The notes under the pieces are model-generated. The model did not search any database and was not told the origin of the DNA. It worked only from the letters and a program-made list of their open reading frames with translations. A stretch of 64,000 nucleotides of DNA, from positions 1 to 64,000 of the forward strand of contig CALUUI010000004.1 of the NCBI GenBank assembly GCA_944323925.1, read 5' to 3'. Shown piece after piece: positions 1 to 9,162 of the stretch (the first letter of the stretch is position 1; every line of letters starts with the position of its first letter). Origin of the DNA: Candidatus Gastranaerophilales bacterium (GTDB lineage Bacteria > Cyanobacteriota > Vampirovibrionia > Gastranaerophilales > Gastranaerophilaceae). A program made the translations under genes and the position numbers.

Positions 1-286
1 ATTCTACATAATTATTATTCCCAGTTTTTTTAATAAAATATCACGATTTTGTAATTTTGTTACAAAAATTTACAATTTGTTGCTCATAATTCTGTAAAAC
101 AAGTGTTATATGTATCAATTTATATTTCCTATAAGAAAATAAGCTAGTTTTCTCCTCAACAATTACGAATTTTTTATTTTATTCTTTTTGTGGATAATTT
201 ATAACTTTTTTTGTAAATTTTTGTTAAAAAGGTGACAATTATTTTGTTTAGTAGTTTTATATCTGTACAAGATTAGGAGACTTCAA
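1..286. other. AT-rich intergenic region at the window edge
   Basis: No gene, tRNA or convincing terminator is visible on either strand. It is strongly AT-rich with poly-T and poly-A runs. The only functional element I can support is the Shine-Dalgarno AGGAGA at 275-280, six bases before the ATG at 287. A promoter for that gene must lie here, but no hexamer pair stands out. Confidence 0.6.
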
Positions 287-742
287 ATGCCTATAGATGC
301 TATTAGTAATCCGATTCAAAATCATGTGTTGCCTGATAATATATCTTTAAAGAATAAAAGTAAAAAAGAAACTTCCCCATATTTTTTAGCATCAAATCCG
401 ATTGTAGATTCTTTATGTTGGGGAGCTTTTGGTGCTGCTGCAGGTGCAGGGTATAGTGTCTATTCTCAAAAGAAACTTTTTAAAAATCAAGAAAATCTGG
501 ATAGAGTTATTAATTCTATTACAGAGAGTATTAGTAATGCAAAAGCAAATAATCAAAATACCGCTAAGTTAGAAAAGGCTCTTGAGTTGCTTAAAAATAA
601 AAAACTTAACTGGCGTTCTGTTAAAAACTGGGGAATTGCAATTGGGCTTTTGGCTTTTCTACCTCAGCTTTTAATAAATTCATTATATTGGGCAGGTAAA
701 AAAGGGTATGATAAGATTAATGAGCCCAAAACTCAAAATTAA
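287..742 (+). CDS. small membrane protein of unknown function
   Basis: 151 residues, not recognised. Two hydrophobic stretches are visible: an Ala/Gly-rich one at about residues 41-59 and a longer one at about 113-136. They flank a charged, helix-forming stretch (about 62-108), which suggests a two-pass membrane protein with a cytoplasmic or periplasmic helical loop. There is no signal peptide. The start is supported by AGGAGA six bases upstream. The gene converges on the DUF1893 gene and the two stop codons overlap (739-742). No neighbour suggests a role. Confidence 0.75.
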   Translation: MPIDAISNPIQNHVLPDNISLKNKSKKETSPYFLASNPIVDSLCWGAFGAAAGAGYSVYSQKKLFKNQENLDRVINSITESISNAKANNQNTAKLEKALELLKNKKLNWRSVKNWGIAIGLLAFLPQLLINSLYWAGKKGYDKINEPKTQN

Positions 743-1206
743 CGTTTGTTTAATACTTTAAATGCTTTTTCCGGAGAATCAATATTCTTAACCTTTTTTT
801 CCATCGGACATAGTCCTGTTTTACTTCTGTTTAGAATATTATCTACTATTTGTTCAGTGGTGTAATTTACGTTATATTTTTCAAAAACTTCAATAGCAGG
901 CCTTGAGATTATTGGTGTATAAACCCGTTTTGCTTTACCGTATACAAGCAATAGAGCAGAGGCTTTACCTATTTTCTTATCTCCCACATAAGCGTTTTCG
1001 AAATTTCCTGTTTTAAGGTAATTTAATAAAGGTTTTATCCCTCGTCCATCATACCAATTTACATATCCGTCTTTAATTACGACAAGTGAATGAGTTTCAA
1101 GCTCGCGCTTCAATATATTTTCTGTATTGTCATATAAGTTTGCATTTGCAAGATTTATTGAAAATATTAGACATAATATGCAAAAAATAACTTTGATTAA
1201 ATTCAT
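739..1206 (-). CDS. DUF1893 family protein with signal peptide
   Basis: 155 residues. Residues 1-22 form a signal peptide (MNLIK, hydrophobic core, then ANA). The rest carries the DUF1893 pattern: a VVxxG..xxxxxGRGIKPLL segment, the GDKKIGKASALLLVYG core, a SRPAIEVFEKYNV segment and the terminal ILNRSKTGLCPMEKKV. The family has a cytidine-deaminase-like fold, and its function is unsettled. The CPME motif near the C-terminus is retained. An export signal on this domain is unusual, since family members I know of are plain cytoplasmic domains. SD GAGGAG lies upstream of the ATG. It is the last gene of a ctpA-recJ-DUF1893 run. Confidence 0.8.
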   Translation of the reverse strand: MNLIKVIFCILCLIFSINLANANLYDNTENILKRELETHSLVVIKDGYVNWYDGRGIKPLLNYLKTGNFENAYVGDKKIGKASALLLVYGKAKRVYTPIISRPAIEVFEKYNVNYTTEQIVDNILNRSKTGLCPMEKKVKNIDSPEKAFKVLNKR

Positions 1207-1231
1207 AATAAAGTTCTCTCCTCAATTTTCG

Positions 1232-3565
1232 TTAGAGTTCTTTTTTCATCAATGATTTTCGATAGGTTTCTATGTTCTCTATTTCGGTTAAAAATTCTTT
1301 GTATTTTGGGTAACTTGTAAGTGTTTTATCCATATTTTTATCTTGTAAATTTATTATATATTTATCTTCGTCAATTCCTTCAATAGAGATAACACCTGCA
1401 TCTGCTAGTAATTCAAGTGTAATTCTAACCAAATCTTCTGAAATTGATAGAAAACTTGCGCATCCGATAATATTAAATTCTCCGTCTTTATTATTAACAG
1501 AGTATTTTATCATTCCTGAGAAGGTTTTTAAGATTTTTGGAATATCAAATTTGATATAATCGTATTTCATATAATGAATGGATTTTGGTGCAGCTTTTTC
1601 GATTATTCTATTAAAGTCATTTTCGTTTGCGGGATAGTCAAAAAACATTATACCGTCGCAATTTTGAATATTTATTCTTGAGATTATTCTTGAGGATAGA
1701 TTTGGATAAGGTTTTAGACCTTCAATAATACTTTTATTTTCTGCAAAAATAGAAATTTTAGTTTTAGAGTCTCTAACGTATTCTTCTACCATATTGAGTA
1801 TATTTGTTTTCTTTCTATGGTCGTAAATTTTTACGGAAGGTTCTTCAACGGCTTTAAGGTATTCAGAGTGAATATCTTTAAGTATGAGTTGAATGCTAAT
1901 ATTTCCGTTAAATTCATTAATTTGCGGAGCAAAAGCGATGTCAAGCGTGTCACCTTTAGCAAGAGCTATATCGCCCATTGACCATCTTATACAGTCGAAA
2001 GTTTTTTCTCCTGATTGCACAGTGAGTTTTAAGTGATCTTTATTTGCTCCCATTAATTTTTTATCTTTTATTTGAAGATTTTTCATAACAAATACAGGTG
2101 TTGGGTTGCCTGCGCCAAAGGGTTCAAGCCTTGAAATATCGTTAACAAGGTTTACGTCTATATCGTCAGGTGTAACTTCCAAATCGACTTTTAGAGTCGG
2201 CTTAAGCTGTTTATCACCTAAAAACTCATCAATAGTTTTACTCAGTCCTTCTGCCACTTCTTCAAGCGATGTTTTTTCTATGGAGAATGCAAGTCCTGCT
2301 GCCATAGTGTGTCCACCATAAGTATCAAGCAGAGGAGAAATATTTGAAATCATATCATATAGAGGTACTTCCTCAACACTTCTTGCAGAACATCTTATTT
2401 GCTTTGTATCTTCGGAATATGTCATTAAAAATACAGGCTTATAAAAGGTTTCTACAAGTTTAGATGCTACAATTCCGATAATTCCTAAGTGCCATTCGGG
2501 GTTATATAAAATGATTGCATTTTTGTAGTTGCCTTTAGTTTTTAGCATTTCAAGAGCTTGCTCGTAGGTGTTAGAAGTAAGTTCTTGTCTTATTTTATTG
2601 AAATTTTCTAAAGTAATAATTGATAATTCGACTTCCTGTTTGTTATCAGTAACCATTAATTTTAATGCTGCTTCTGCGGTATCAAGTCTGCCTGAAGCGT
2701 TAATTCTTGGAGCAACGCCGAAGGCAATTTGTTCGGCCGTTAGTCCGTTATCAAGATTGTAGCCGGCAACTTCTAATAATCTTTTAATTCCGTAATTTTT
2801 ACCTTCTTGTATTAATTCTAAGCCCTTAAGTACAAAATAACGGTTTTCACCAATAAGCGGAACAACGTCAGCTACTGTACCGACAGCAACGTAAGGTAAT
2901 ATGTCGTATATAAATTCAAGTTTATTGAACCTTTCAAGTAGTGCTTGAGCCAGTTTAAAAGCTACACCAACACCGGCAAGAGCTGTAAGATGGTTTATTT
3001 GTGAAGCCGTGAGCCTTTCATCAAGCGCGAAGGGTGCTTTAGGGTTTATAATAGCGAGAGCTTCTGGTAGAATATCAGGTGCTTCGTGGTGGTCAGTTAT
3101 TATTACGTCTTTCTGAAAACTCTTTATGAACTTTACTTCTTCAACATTACTTATACCACAATCGCAGGTAATAAATAATTTAGGCTTTTTCTGAGTCATA
3201 AGTTTTACAAGAACTTTTGTATTAAGCCCGTGACCGTCGTTTTCTCTATCAGGAATATAATAATCAACATTTGCATTAAGTTCTCTAAGAGTTCTTAATA
3301 GAAGTGAAGTAGAGGTTACGCCGTCTGCATCAAAATCACCATAGATTAGTATAGGTTCGTTATTTTCTATGGCAAAAACAATTCTATCAACAGCAGCTAC
3401 CATACCGCAGAAAGCGTTAGGATGAGTAATAGTTGTTTCCATAGGGTTTAAGAAATCACGAATTTCTTCATCTGCTGTAATTCCTCTCAATGCAAGAAGC
3501 CGCTGAATTAGCGGCTCATTTGCGTTTGATTTATCCTGTACTAACCATTCTTTTGTGATATACAT
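1232..3565 (-). CDS. recJ: single-stranded-DNA exonuclease RecJ
   Basis: 777 residues. It degrades single-stranded DNA 5' to 3' in recombinational and mismatch repair, in the cytoplasm. The DHH phosphoesterase core is clear: DFDADG at residues 77-82, DHH at 158-160, then the DHHA1 part with NASGRLD (289-295) and GGHTMAAG (417-424). An OB-fold region with GAGNPTPVF follows at about 485-580. A further roughly 190-residue C-terminal domain makes it longer than E. coli RecJ (577) and similar to the long Firmicutes forms. The ATG lies inside the 3' end of ctpA (25-base overlap), so translation is probably coupled. Confidence 0.95.
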   Translation of the reverse strand: MYITKEWLVQDKSNANEPLIQRLLALRGITADEEIRDFLNPMETTITHPNAFCGMVAAVDRIVFAIENNEPILIYGDFDADGVTSTSLLLRTLRELNANVDYYIPDRENDGHGLNTKVLVKLMTQKKPKLFITCDCGISNVEEVKFIKSFQKDVIITDHHEAPDILPEALAIINPKAPFALDERLTASQINHLTALAGVGVAFKLAQALLERFNKLEFIYDILPYVAVGTVADVVPLIGENRYFVLKGLELIQEGKNYGIKRLLEVAGYNLDNGLTAEQIAFGVAPRINASGRLDTAEAALKLMVTDNKQEVELSIITLENFNKIRQELTSNTYEQALEMLKTKGNYKNAIILYNPEWHLGIIGIVASKLVETFYKPVFLMTYSEDTKQIRCSARSVEEVPLYDMISNISPLLDTYGGHTMAAGLAFSIEKTSLEEVAEGLSKTIDEFLGDKQLKPTLKVDLEVTPDDIDVNLVNDISRLEPFGAGNPTPVFVMKNLQIKDKKLMGANKDHLKLTVQSGEKTFDCIRWSMGDIALAKGDTLDIAFAPQINEFNGNISIQLILKDIHSEYLKAVEEPSVKIYDHRKKTNILNMVEEYVRDSKTKISIFAENKSIIEGLKPYPNLSSRIISRINIQNCDGIMFFDYPANENDFNRIIEKAAPKSIHYMKYDYIKFDIPKILKTFSGMIKYSVNNKDGEFNIIGCASFLSISEDLVRITLELLADAGVISIEGIDEDKYIINLQDKNMDKTLTSYPKYKEFLTEIENIETYRKSLMKKEL

Positions 3566-4734
3566 GTCATCCCTTGTAATACTTCAATTGCTTTTTTTAG
3601 CTGAACATCATTGTTAGCTTTAATATTTTCTTCTGTTAACTCAACAACAATATCCGGAGTAATACCTTTTTTGTTGATATCAGTGCCGTTTGGAGTCAGA
3701 TATCTTTGAATAGTAAGGTTCATACCTGTACTGTTAGGAAGTTTGTTAATTTCTTGTACAAGCCCTTTTCCAAAAGATTGTTCTCCGACAATAACAGCTC
3801 TGTGGTTGTCTTTTAGTGCGCCGCTAAGAATTTCACTGGCGGAAGCTGAACCTTTGTTTATTAAGATTACAACAGGCTTATCTGTTATGTTTGCAAAAGT
3901 TGCTCTTGTTGTATCTTTGTATCGGTCGCGGTCAACAGTGCTAACTATTACTCCGCCTTTTAAGAACATATCTGATATAGTTATCGCATTTGAAAGTAAT
4001 CCGCCTGGGTTAGAACGTAAATCAAGAATTATACCTTTCTTATCACCGCAGTTGCTTAAGATTGTTTGAATTTCATTTGAAGCATTCTTGCTTATGAAAG
4101 AACTTAATCTTATATATTGAATATCAGCAGGTATTTGAGTTTCAATAGGCATTTTAGTAGAAACGGACTTTATTTCAATTTCGTCACGGACAATGGTATA
4201 CAGTTTAGGCTCTGCATTTTCACGTTTTATAAGCAGGCTAACCGTTGTACCTTTTTCTCCTCTGATTCTTTCTGCCGCTTTGTCAATAGAAATCCCTTTT
4301 GTACTTTTTCCGTCAATCTCGAGGATATAGTCATCAGCTTTTAGACCTGCAAGTTCGGCAGGAGAATTTTCTATAGGCGCTATAATTACCAAATTTCCGT
4401 CTCTAATACCGATTTGTGTTCCAATCCCTTTTAGAGAACCTTTTATGGATGTTGTTTCTTCATTGAATTCTTTTTCATCTAAAAATCTTGTATATGGGTC
4501 GTCAAGACTTGCCAGCATTGTATCGATTGCGACATAGCAATCATCAAATGTTTTTAACTTATTCTTATATTTGTATCTCCAACTATTCCAGTCTTGATAG
4601 TTGTTTGTTGGATCAACATATTTTCTGTTGATTAGTTTCCAAACATAATCATACAATTCATCAGGTGTTGCGGCTTGTACAGCGTTACAAACCATTCCTG
4701 ATATTATAGCTGCCAATATTAAAAATTTTCTCAT
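3541..4734 (-). CDS. ctpA: C-terminal processing serine protease (S41, CtpA type)
   Basis: 397 residues. A periplasmic tail-specific protease that trims or degrades exported proteins. Signal peptide at 1-21 (cleavage near AVQA/AT). PDZ domain at about 95-180. The protease domain contains SNPGGLL (241-247), the catalytic serine in GSASASE (S298, judged by the 25-residue distance to the lysine) and the general-base lysine K323 in SFGKG. This is the normal Ser-Lys dyad arrangement. A strong SD (AAGGAGG) precedes the ATG. It is the first gene of the operon with recJ, divergent from ppdK. Confidence 0.95.
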   Translation of the reverse strand: MRKFLILAAIISGMVCNAVQAATPDELYDYVWKLINRKYVDPTNNYQDWNSWRYKYKNKLKTFDDCYVAIDTMLASLDDPYTRFLDEKEFNEETTSIKGSLKGIGTQIGIRDGNLVIIAPIENSPAELAGLKADDYILEIDGKSTKGISIDKAAERIRGEKGTTVSLLIKRENAEPKLYTIVRDEIEIKSVSTKMPIETQIPADIQYIRLSSFISKNASNEIQTILSNCGDKKGIILDLRSNPGGLLSNAITISDMFLKGGVIVSTVDRDRYKDTTRATFANITDKPVVILINKGSASASEILSGALKDNHRAVIVGEQSFGKGLVQEINKLPNSTGMNLTIQRYLTPNGTDINKKGITPDIVVELTEENIKANNDVQLKKAIEVLQGMTCISQKNG

Positions 4735-4870
4735 TCCATCCTCCTTACGGTATTTTACCGCATACAGATTTTATTTTCAAATAGTTAACGTTTGTATCTA
4801 CATTATGAACGATTGTTGTAATATTTCAAATATATTATGTAAATATTATTTAAAAAATATTGTATAGTAT

Positions 4871-4899
4871 TTGTTTCAAAAATATCTTTATGTTACGAT
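4871..4899 (+). promoter_or_regulatory. candidate promoter of ppdK
   Basis: TTGTTT (4871-4876), 17-base spacer, TACGAT (4894-4899) with a TG at 4891-4892 giving an extended -10. This would leave a leader of about 43 bases holding the SD AAAGGAGA before the ATG at 4949. It is found by eye from hexamer matches only. Confidence 0.4.
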
Positions 4900-4948
4900 T
4901 TTGAATTATAAAACTTTTCTGTAATACAAGAAAATAAAGGAGAAATAG

Positions 4949-7609
4949 ATGGCAGAGAAAAGAGTATGGCTCTTCAGAGAAGGAAATGCTGATATGCGTA
5001 ATCTTCTTGGCGGTAAGGGCGCAAATTTGGCTGAAATGACAAATCTTGGTTTACCGGTACCTCCGGGTTTAACTATTACTACTGAAACCTGTATGGATTA
5101 TATTAACAACGGAAATAAAATGCCAGAAGGTTTGATGAATGAAGTAAAAGCAGCATTATTTGATGTTGAAACTCAAACAGGCAAAAAGTTTGGTGATTCT
5201 ACAAATCCGTTATTAGTATCTGTACGTTCAGGTGCAAGAGTTTCAATGCCTGGTATGATGGAAACTATTCTTAACCTCGGTTTAAATGATGATACAGTAG
5301 AGGCTATGATTAGATTAACAAATAACCCTCGCTTCTGCTATGACTCATATAGAAGATTTTTAACAATGTTTGGTTCTGTAGCGTGGGAAATGGACAGACA
5401 AAAATATTTCGAATCAGAAGTAGAGAAAGTTAAAGCTAGAGAAGGTGTTAAATCTGATACAGAAGTATCAGCTGACGGTTGGAAATCTTTAATTCCTATA
5501 TACAAAAATGTAATTAAAGAAGTTACCGGTAAAGAATTTCCACAAGACCCGTATGTTCAACTTCAAGAAGCGATTGAAGCCGTATTCCGTTCTTGGAATA
5601 TTCCTAGAGCTGTTGCTTACAGAAATATGAATAAAATTGATCACAACTTCGGTACTGCTGTTAACGTACAAACAATGGTATTCGGTAACATGGGTGATGA
5701 TTGTGCTACAGGTGTTTCATTTACTCGTAACCCTGCAACCGGTGAAAACAAATTCTATGGTGAATATTTAACAAATGCTCAAGGTGAAGACGTTGTTGCT
5801 GGTATCAGAACTCCAAAACCGATTGCTGAACTTGAAACAGAAATGCCTGAATTATACAAGCAATATGTTGATATAGCAAAGAAACTTGAACTTGGATACA
5901 AAGATGTTCAAGATATGGAATTTACAATTGAAAAAGGAAAGTTATATATTCTTCAAACAAGAAACGGTAAAAGAACAGCAGCTGCTGCTGTAAGAATTGC
6001 GGTTGAAATGTGTAAAGAAGGTATAATTACTAAGGAAAGAGCAATCCAATTAGTTGATCCTTATTCAGTAAATCAAATTTTGTTACCTTGCTTTGACGCA
6101 AAAGCAATGGAAGAAGCAAAGAAAATTGCACACGGTGTAAACGCATCACCCGGTGCTGCAGTTGGTAAGATTGTATTTGATACTGAAGAAGCAGCACAAA
6201 GAGGTGAGGCAGGAGAAAAAGTTATACTTGTTCGTGTAGAAACTTGTCCTGATGATATTCACGGTATGGCTGTTTCTCAAGGTGTATTGACCCTAAGAGG
6301 CGGTGCAACTTCTCACGCAGCTGTTGTTGCAAAAGGTATGGGTAAACCTTGTGTATCAGGATGTGAAGACATGAAAATTGACTTGGCAAACGGTACTTTA
6401 ACTGGCGCTGATGGCAGTGTTTACCATAAAGATGATATTATTTCACTTGATGGTGGAAAAGGTATTGTTATGGCAGGTGCTGTTAAATTGGCTGAAGCTA
6501 AAATTGATGATAATTTCTTAACCTTCTTCAAGTGGGTTGATGAAATTAAAACAATGGCTGTTGAAGCAAATGCGGATACACCAAAAGATATCGAAAATGC
6601 ACTAAAATTCGGTGCTGAAGGTGTTGGACTTTGTCGTACAGAGCACATGTTTATGGATCCTGACAGATTACCTTGGGTTCAAAAAATGATTATTGCCGGG
6701 ACTGCTGAAGCTAGAAAAGAAGCGTTAGACAAATTGCTACCTATGCAATATTCTGACTTCTATTCTATGTTTAAAGCTCTTGGCGCTAAACCGATGACTA
6801 TTAGACTTCTTGATCCGCCACTTCATGAATTCTTACCTTCTAAGGAAGATTTAATTGCTGAAGTTGCTACTCTAAAAGCATTAGGTAAAGACTATAAAGA
6901 AAAAGAAAATATGCTTCATATCGTTGAAGGTCTTGCTGAGTCTAACCCAATGATGGGGCTAAGAGGTTGCCGTCTTGGTTTAACTTATCCTGAAATTAAT
7001 GAAATGCAAGTAAGAGCTATTTTTGAAGCTGCTTGTGATATTAAAAAAGAAGGCGTTGATGTTAAGCCTTATGTGATGATTCCTCTAATTGGTCACGTTA
7101 ATGAACTTAAAGTTGCTAAGGAAATCCTTGAAAGAGTTGCTGAAGATGTTATGAAAGAAAAGAATATTTCTGTTGATTACAAATTCGGTACTATGATTGA
7201 AATCCCTCGTGCAGCTTTAACTGCAGACCAAATAGCTGAATACGCTGAGTTCTTCTCATTTGGTACAAATGACTTGACTCAAATGACTTTTGGTTATTCA
7301 AGAGATGATGCTGAAGGTAAGTTCTTAAAACGTTATGTTGAACAAAAAATCCTTCCTGCTAACCCATTTGAAACTCTTGATACACAAGGCGTTGGTCAGT
7401 TGATGGAAATCGCTATGGAAAGAGGCAAAAAAGTAAATCCAAGCCTTCTTGGCGGTGTTTGTGGTGAACACGGTGGTGATCCTGATTCTGTTAAGTTCGC
7501 TCATAAAATCGGACTTGATTATGTTTCTTGCTCTCCATTCAGAATCCCTCAAGCAAAATTAGCTGCCGCTCAAGCTGTTGTTGAACAAGCTAAGTTAGTT
7601 GCTTGCTAA
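4949..7609 (+). CDS. ppdK: pyruvate, phosphate dikinase
   Basis: 886 residues, full family length. It interconverts pyruvate, ATP and phosphate with PEP, AMP and pyrophosphate. In a fermenting organism it can replace pyruvate kinase or supply PEP. The N-terminal ATP-binding domain begins with GGKGANLAEM. The swivelling phosphohistidine domain has GGATSHAAVV with the catalytic H456. The C-terminal PEP/pyruvate TIM barrel ends with GGVCGEHGG, where C838 is the catalytic cysteine. SD AAAGGAGA precedes the ATG. It is a single-gene unit closed by a strong terminator. Codon use is biased towards highly expressed forms, like fusA and tuf. Confidence 0.97.
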   Translation: MAEKRVWLFREGNADMRNLLGGKGANLAEMTNLGLPVPPGLTITTETCMDYINNGNKMPEGLMNEVKAALFDVETQTGKKFGDSTNPLLVSVRSGARVSMPGMMETILNLGLNDDTVEAMIRLTNNPRFCYDSYRRFLTMFGSVAWEMDRQKYFESEVEKVKAREGVKSDTEVSADGWKSLIPIYKNVIKEVTGKEFPQDPYVQLQEAIEAVFRSWNIPRAVAYRNMNKIDHNFGTAVNVQTMVFGNMGDDCATGVSFTRNPATGENKFYGEYLTNAQGEDVVAGIRTPKPIAELETEMPELYKQYVDIAKKLELGYKDVQDMEFTIEKGKLYILQTRNGKRTAAAAVRIAVEMCKEGIITKERAIQLVDPYSVNQILLPCFDAKAMEEAKKIAHGVNASPGAAVGKIVFDTEEAAQRGEAGEKVILVRVETCPDDIHGMAVSQGVLTLRGGATSHAAVVAKGMGKPCVSGCEDMKIDLANGTLTGADGSVYHKDDIISLDGGKGIVMAGAVKLAEAKIDDNFLTFFKWVDEIKTMAVEANADTPKDIENALKFGAEGVGLCRTEHMFMDPDRLPWVQKMIIAGTAEARKEALDKLLPMQYSDFYSMFKALGAKPMTIRLLDPPLHEFLPSKEDLIAEVATLKALGKDYKEKENMLHIVEGLAESNPMMGLRGCRLGLTYPEINEMQVRAIFEAACDIKKEGVDVKPYVMIPLIGHVNELKVAKEILERVAEDVMKEKNISVDYKFGTMIEIPRAALTADQIAEYAEFFSFGTNDLTQMTFGYSRDDAEGKFLKRYVEQKILPANPFETLDTQGVGQLMEIAMERGKKVNPSLLGGVCGEHGGDPDSVKFAHKIGLDYVSCSPFRIPQAKLAAAQAVVEQAKLVAC

Positions 7610-7627
7610 TTATAGCTTTATGTATTT

Positions 7628-7661
7628 AAGGAGCACAGACTGTAGTCTGTGCTCCTTTTTT
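7628..7661 (+). terminator. rho-independent terminator of ppdK
   Basis: Long perfect hairpin AAGGAGCACAGAC / GTCTGTGCTCCTT around a TGTA loop, followed by six T. It lies 19 bases after the ppdK stop. Confidence 0.95.
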
Positions 7662-7705
7662 ATTTGTGTAAAGTTTTGTAACGAATTATAAGATATTCTG
7701 CAATT

Positions 7706-7734
7706 TTGAATTATAGATATACTTTATATATATG
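7706..7734 (+). promoter_or_regulatory. candidate promoter of the small RNA at 7740
   Basis: TTGAAT (7706-7711) with TATATA (7727-7732, 15-base spacer) or TATATG (7729-7734, 17-base spacer). It lies after the ppdK terminator and before an isolated second terminator, so it would drive an independent short transcript. Confidence 0.35.
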
Positions 7735-7739
7735 TGAGC

Positions 7740-7864
7740 GATAAATAATAAATAAAAAAATAACACACAAACCTTTCATACAACCTACACACTAACCTTC
7801 TACACACATGAGGAATTATTAAACAAAATTCCAAACCTTTCATTCTTCGAAAGGTTTTTTTTTG
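7740..7864 (+). ncRNA. candidate small non-coding RNA
   Basis: Between the ppdK terminator and the acetyltransferase lies about 125 bases with no open frame, a plausible promoter just upstream and its own terminator at 7833-7864. The body is A/C/T-rich and nearly free of G, with repeated CCT elements. AAACCTTTCAT occurs twice (about 7768-7779 and 7833-7843), with CAACCTACACAC and AACCTTCTACACAC in between. An unstructured C-rich body ending in a terminator is typical of antisense-acting sRNAs. The 5' end is a guess. The alternative is a long leader of the acetyltransferase gene with an attenuator. Confidence 0.4.
7833..7864 (+). terminator. isolated rho-independent terminator
   Basis: AAACCTTT / AAAGGTTT hairpin with a nine-base loop, followed by at least six more T. 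It is 40 bases upstream of the ATG at 7905 and does not end any gene, as ppdK already has its own terminator. Confidence 0.75.
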
Positions 7865-7904
7865 TCTTGATTTCTTATGATAATATTTATTTAAGGAGGG
7901 AGAT

Positions 7905-8489
7905 ATGAACGAAAAAGAAAAAATGTTAAGAGGTTTATTATATGATGCAAGTAAAGATAAAACGTTATATGATGAACGTATAAGATGTAAGACACTTTGT
8001 TATGAATATAATAATATAACACCTGCAAATACAGAAGAAAGAAAAAACTTAATAAAGAAAATTTTGGGTAAAGTAGGTGAAAACTATTGGATAGAGCCTA
8101 ATTTTTATTGCGATTATGGGTATAATATAGAAATAGGTGATAATTTTTATTCAAATCATAATTTGGTAATATTGGATCCTGCACCTGTAGTTTTTGGTGA
8201 TAACGTATTTATAGGTCCAAATTGCGGATTTTATACGGCTCAGCATCCATTGAATGTTGAGACAAGAAATAAATTTTTAGAATATGCTTTTCCTATATAT
8301 GTAGGGAATAATGTATGGTTTGGCGGGAATGTTGTAGTATTACCAGGGGTTAAAATAGGTGATAATACGGTTATTGGTGCGGGCAGTGTTGTTACAAAGG
8401 ATATACCGTCTAATGTGATAGCTGTAGGTAATCCGTGTAATGTTTTAAGAGAAATAACAGAAGAAGATAAGTTTAAATATGAGAGATAA
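7905..8489 (+). CDS. sugar O-acetyltransferase (maltose acetyltransferase type)
   Basis: 194 residues. It should transfer acetyl from acetyl-CoA to a hydroxyl of a sugar such as maltose, glucose or a galactoside. The N-terminal Mac domain covers about residues 3-55 (EKMLRGLLYDASKDKTLYDER). The left-handed beta-helix follows, with hexapeptide repeats such as IEIGDN, VFGDNVFIG, IYVGNNVWFGGNVVVLPGVKIGD and VIGAGSVVTKDIP. The family's catalytic histidine is in TAQHPLN. Length matches E. coli Maa and LacA. SD AAGGAGGG is very strong. The physiological acceptor cannot be told from the sequence, and the neighbours are unrelated. Confidence 0.93.
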   Translation: MNEKEKMLRGLLYDASKDKTLYDERIRCKTLCYEYNNITPANTEERKNLIKKILGKVGENYWIEPNFYCDYGYNIEIGDNFYSNHNLVILDPAPVVFGDNVFIGPNCGFYTAQHPLNVETRNKFLEYAFPIYVGNNVWFGGNVVVLPGVKIGDNTVIGAGSVVTKDIPSNVIAVGNPCNVLREITEEDKFKYER

Positions 8490-8490
8490 G

Positions 8491-9123
8491 TTATTCTTGA
8501 GTTTTGGTTATTAAAACAAGATCGCCTCTTTTTACTTCTGTTGAAAGCTGCTTAATAATTTCATTGTCCATTCTCATACATCCGAGCGATGCGTATTTCC
8601 CAATACTGTTTGGGTTATTCGTTCCATGAATAAATTCTCCGGTTGAACCTTTTGCACCAGTAATAGGATTAAGAGTCTGAAGACAAATAATCCTTGGTCC
8701 GTAATCCCAGGGCTTTCTGTGCCTTCTTGTCATTTCAGGTGCAGATTTATAAGGATATCGTTCAACATGGCTTACTATGCGAAGTCCTGTATCTGTTGGT
8801 GTAGATTTTTTACCGCTTGCAATTCTATAGGCTATTTCAGGAATCCCTTCATCTGTGTATTTATATAAAATATTGGTTGATAAGTCTACAACTATTTTAG
8901 CTGTTTTCTTTTCACCTTTCACTGTTAAAATCGGATTAGGTGCTTTGTTTAGTATATAGGTTGAAGTTGTTCCTTTTGCCGGAACTTGTGTTGTTATTTC
9001 AATTGTATCTTGCTTAATTTCTTTTATCCCTGCATTCAAGTTTAGAGTGCTAAGGGAGAAGGTGCCGGTAAGGATTGCAGCTTTGATGTAGGTTTTTAAA
9101 TTAGAATTAAAACTTATTTTCAT
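8491..9123 (-). CDS. L,D-transpeptidase (YkuD domain)
   Basis: 211 residues from the ATG at 9121-9123. A TTG seven codons further up is possible but gives no better SD. It would form 3-3 peptidoglycan cross-links or attach envelope proteins in the periplasm. The hydrophobic segment at about residues 11-32 looks like a signal peptide. The catalytic signature is complete: HGTNNPNSIGKYASLGCMRM, with the active-site cysteine in the GCMRM part and the upstream histidine. It is the last gene of the nrtR-like/secG/metallophosphoesterase run and converges on the acetyltransferase with a one-base gap. Its N-terminus, MKISFNSNLK, resembles the short Asn/Phe/Ser motif seen in other secreted unknowns here. 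Confidence 0.92.
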   Translation of the reverse strand: MKISFNSNLKTYIKAAILTGTFSLSTLNLNAGIKEIKQDTIEITTQVPAKGTTSTYILNKAPNPILTVKGEKKTAKIVVDLSTNILYKYTDEGIPEIAYRIASGKKSTPTDTGLRIVSHVERYPYKSAPEMTRRHRKPWDYGPRIICLQTLNPITGAKGSTGEFIHGTNNPNSIGKYASLGCMRMDNEIIKQLSTEVKRGDLVLITKTQE

Positions 9124-9162
9124 ATATTTATAACAACAGAACAAAATTTTTTTTGACTTGTC

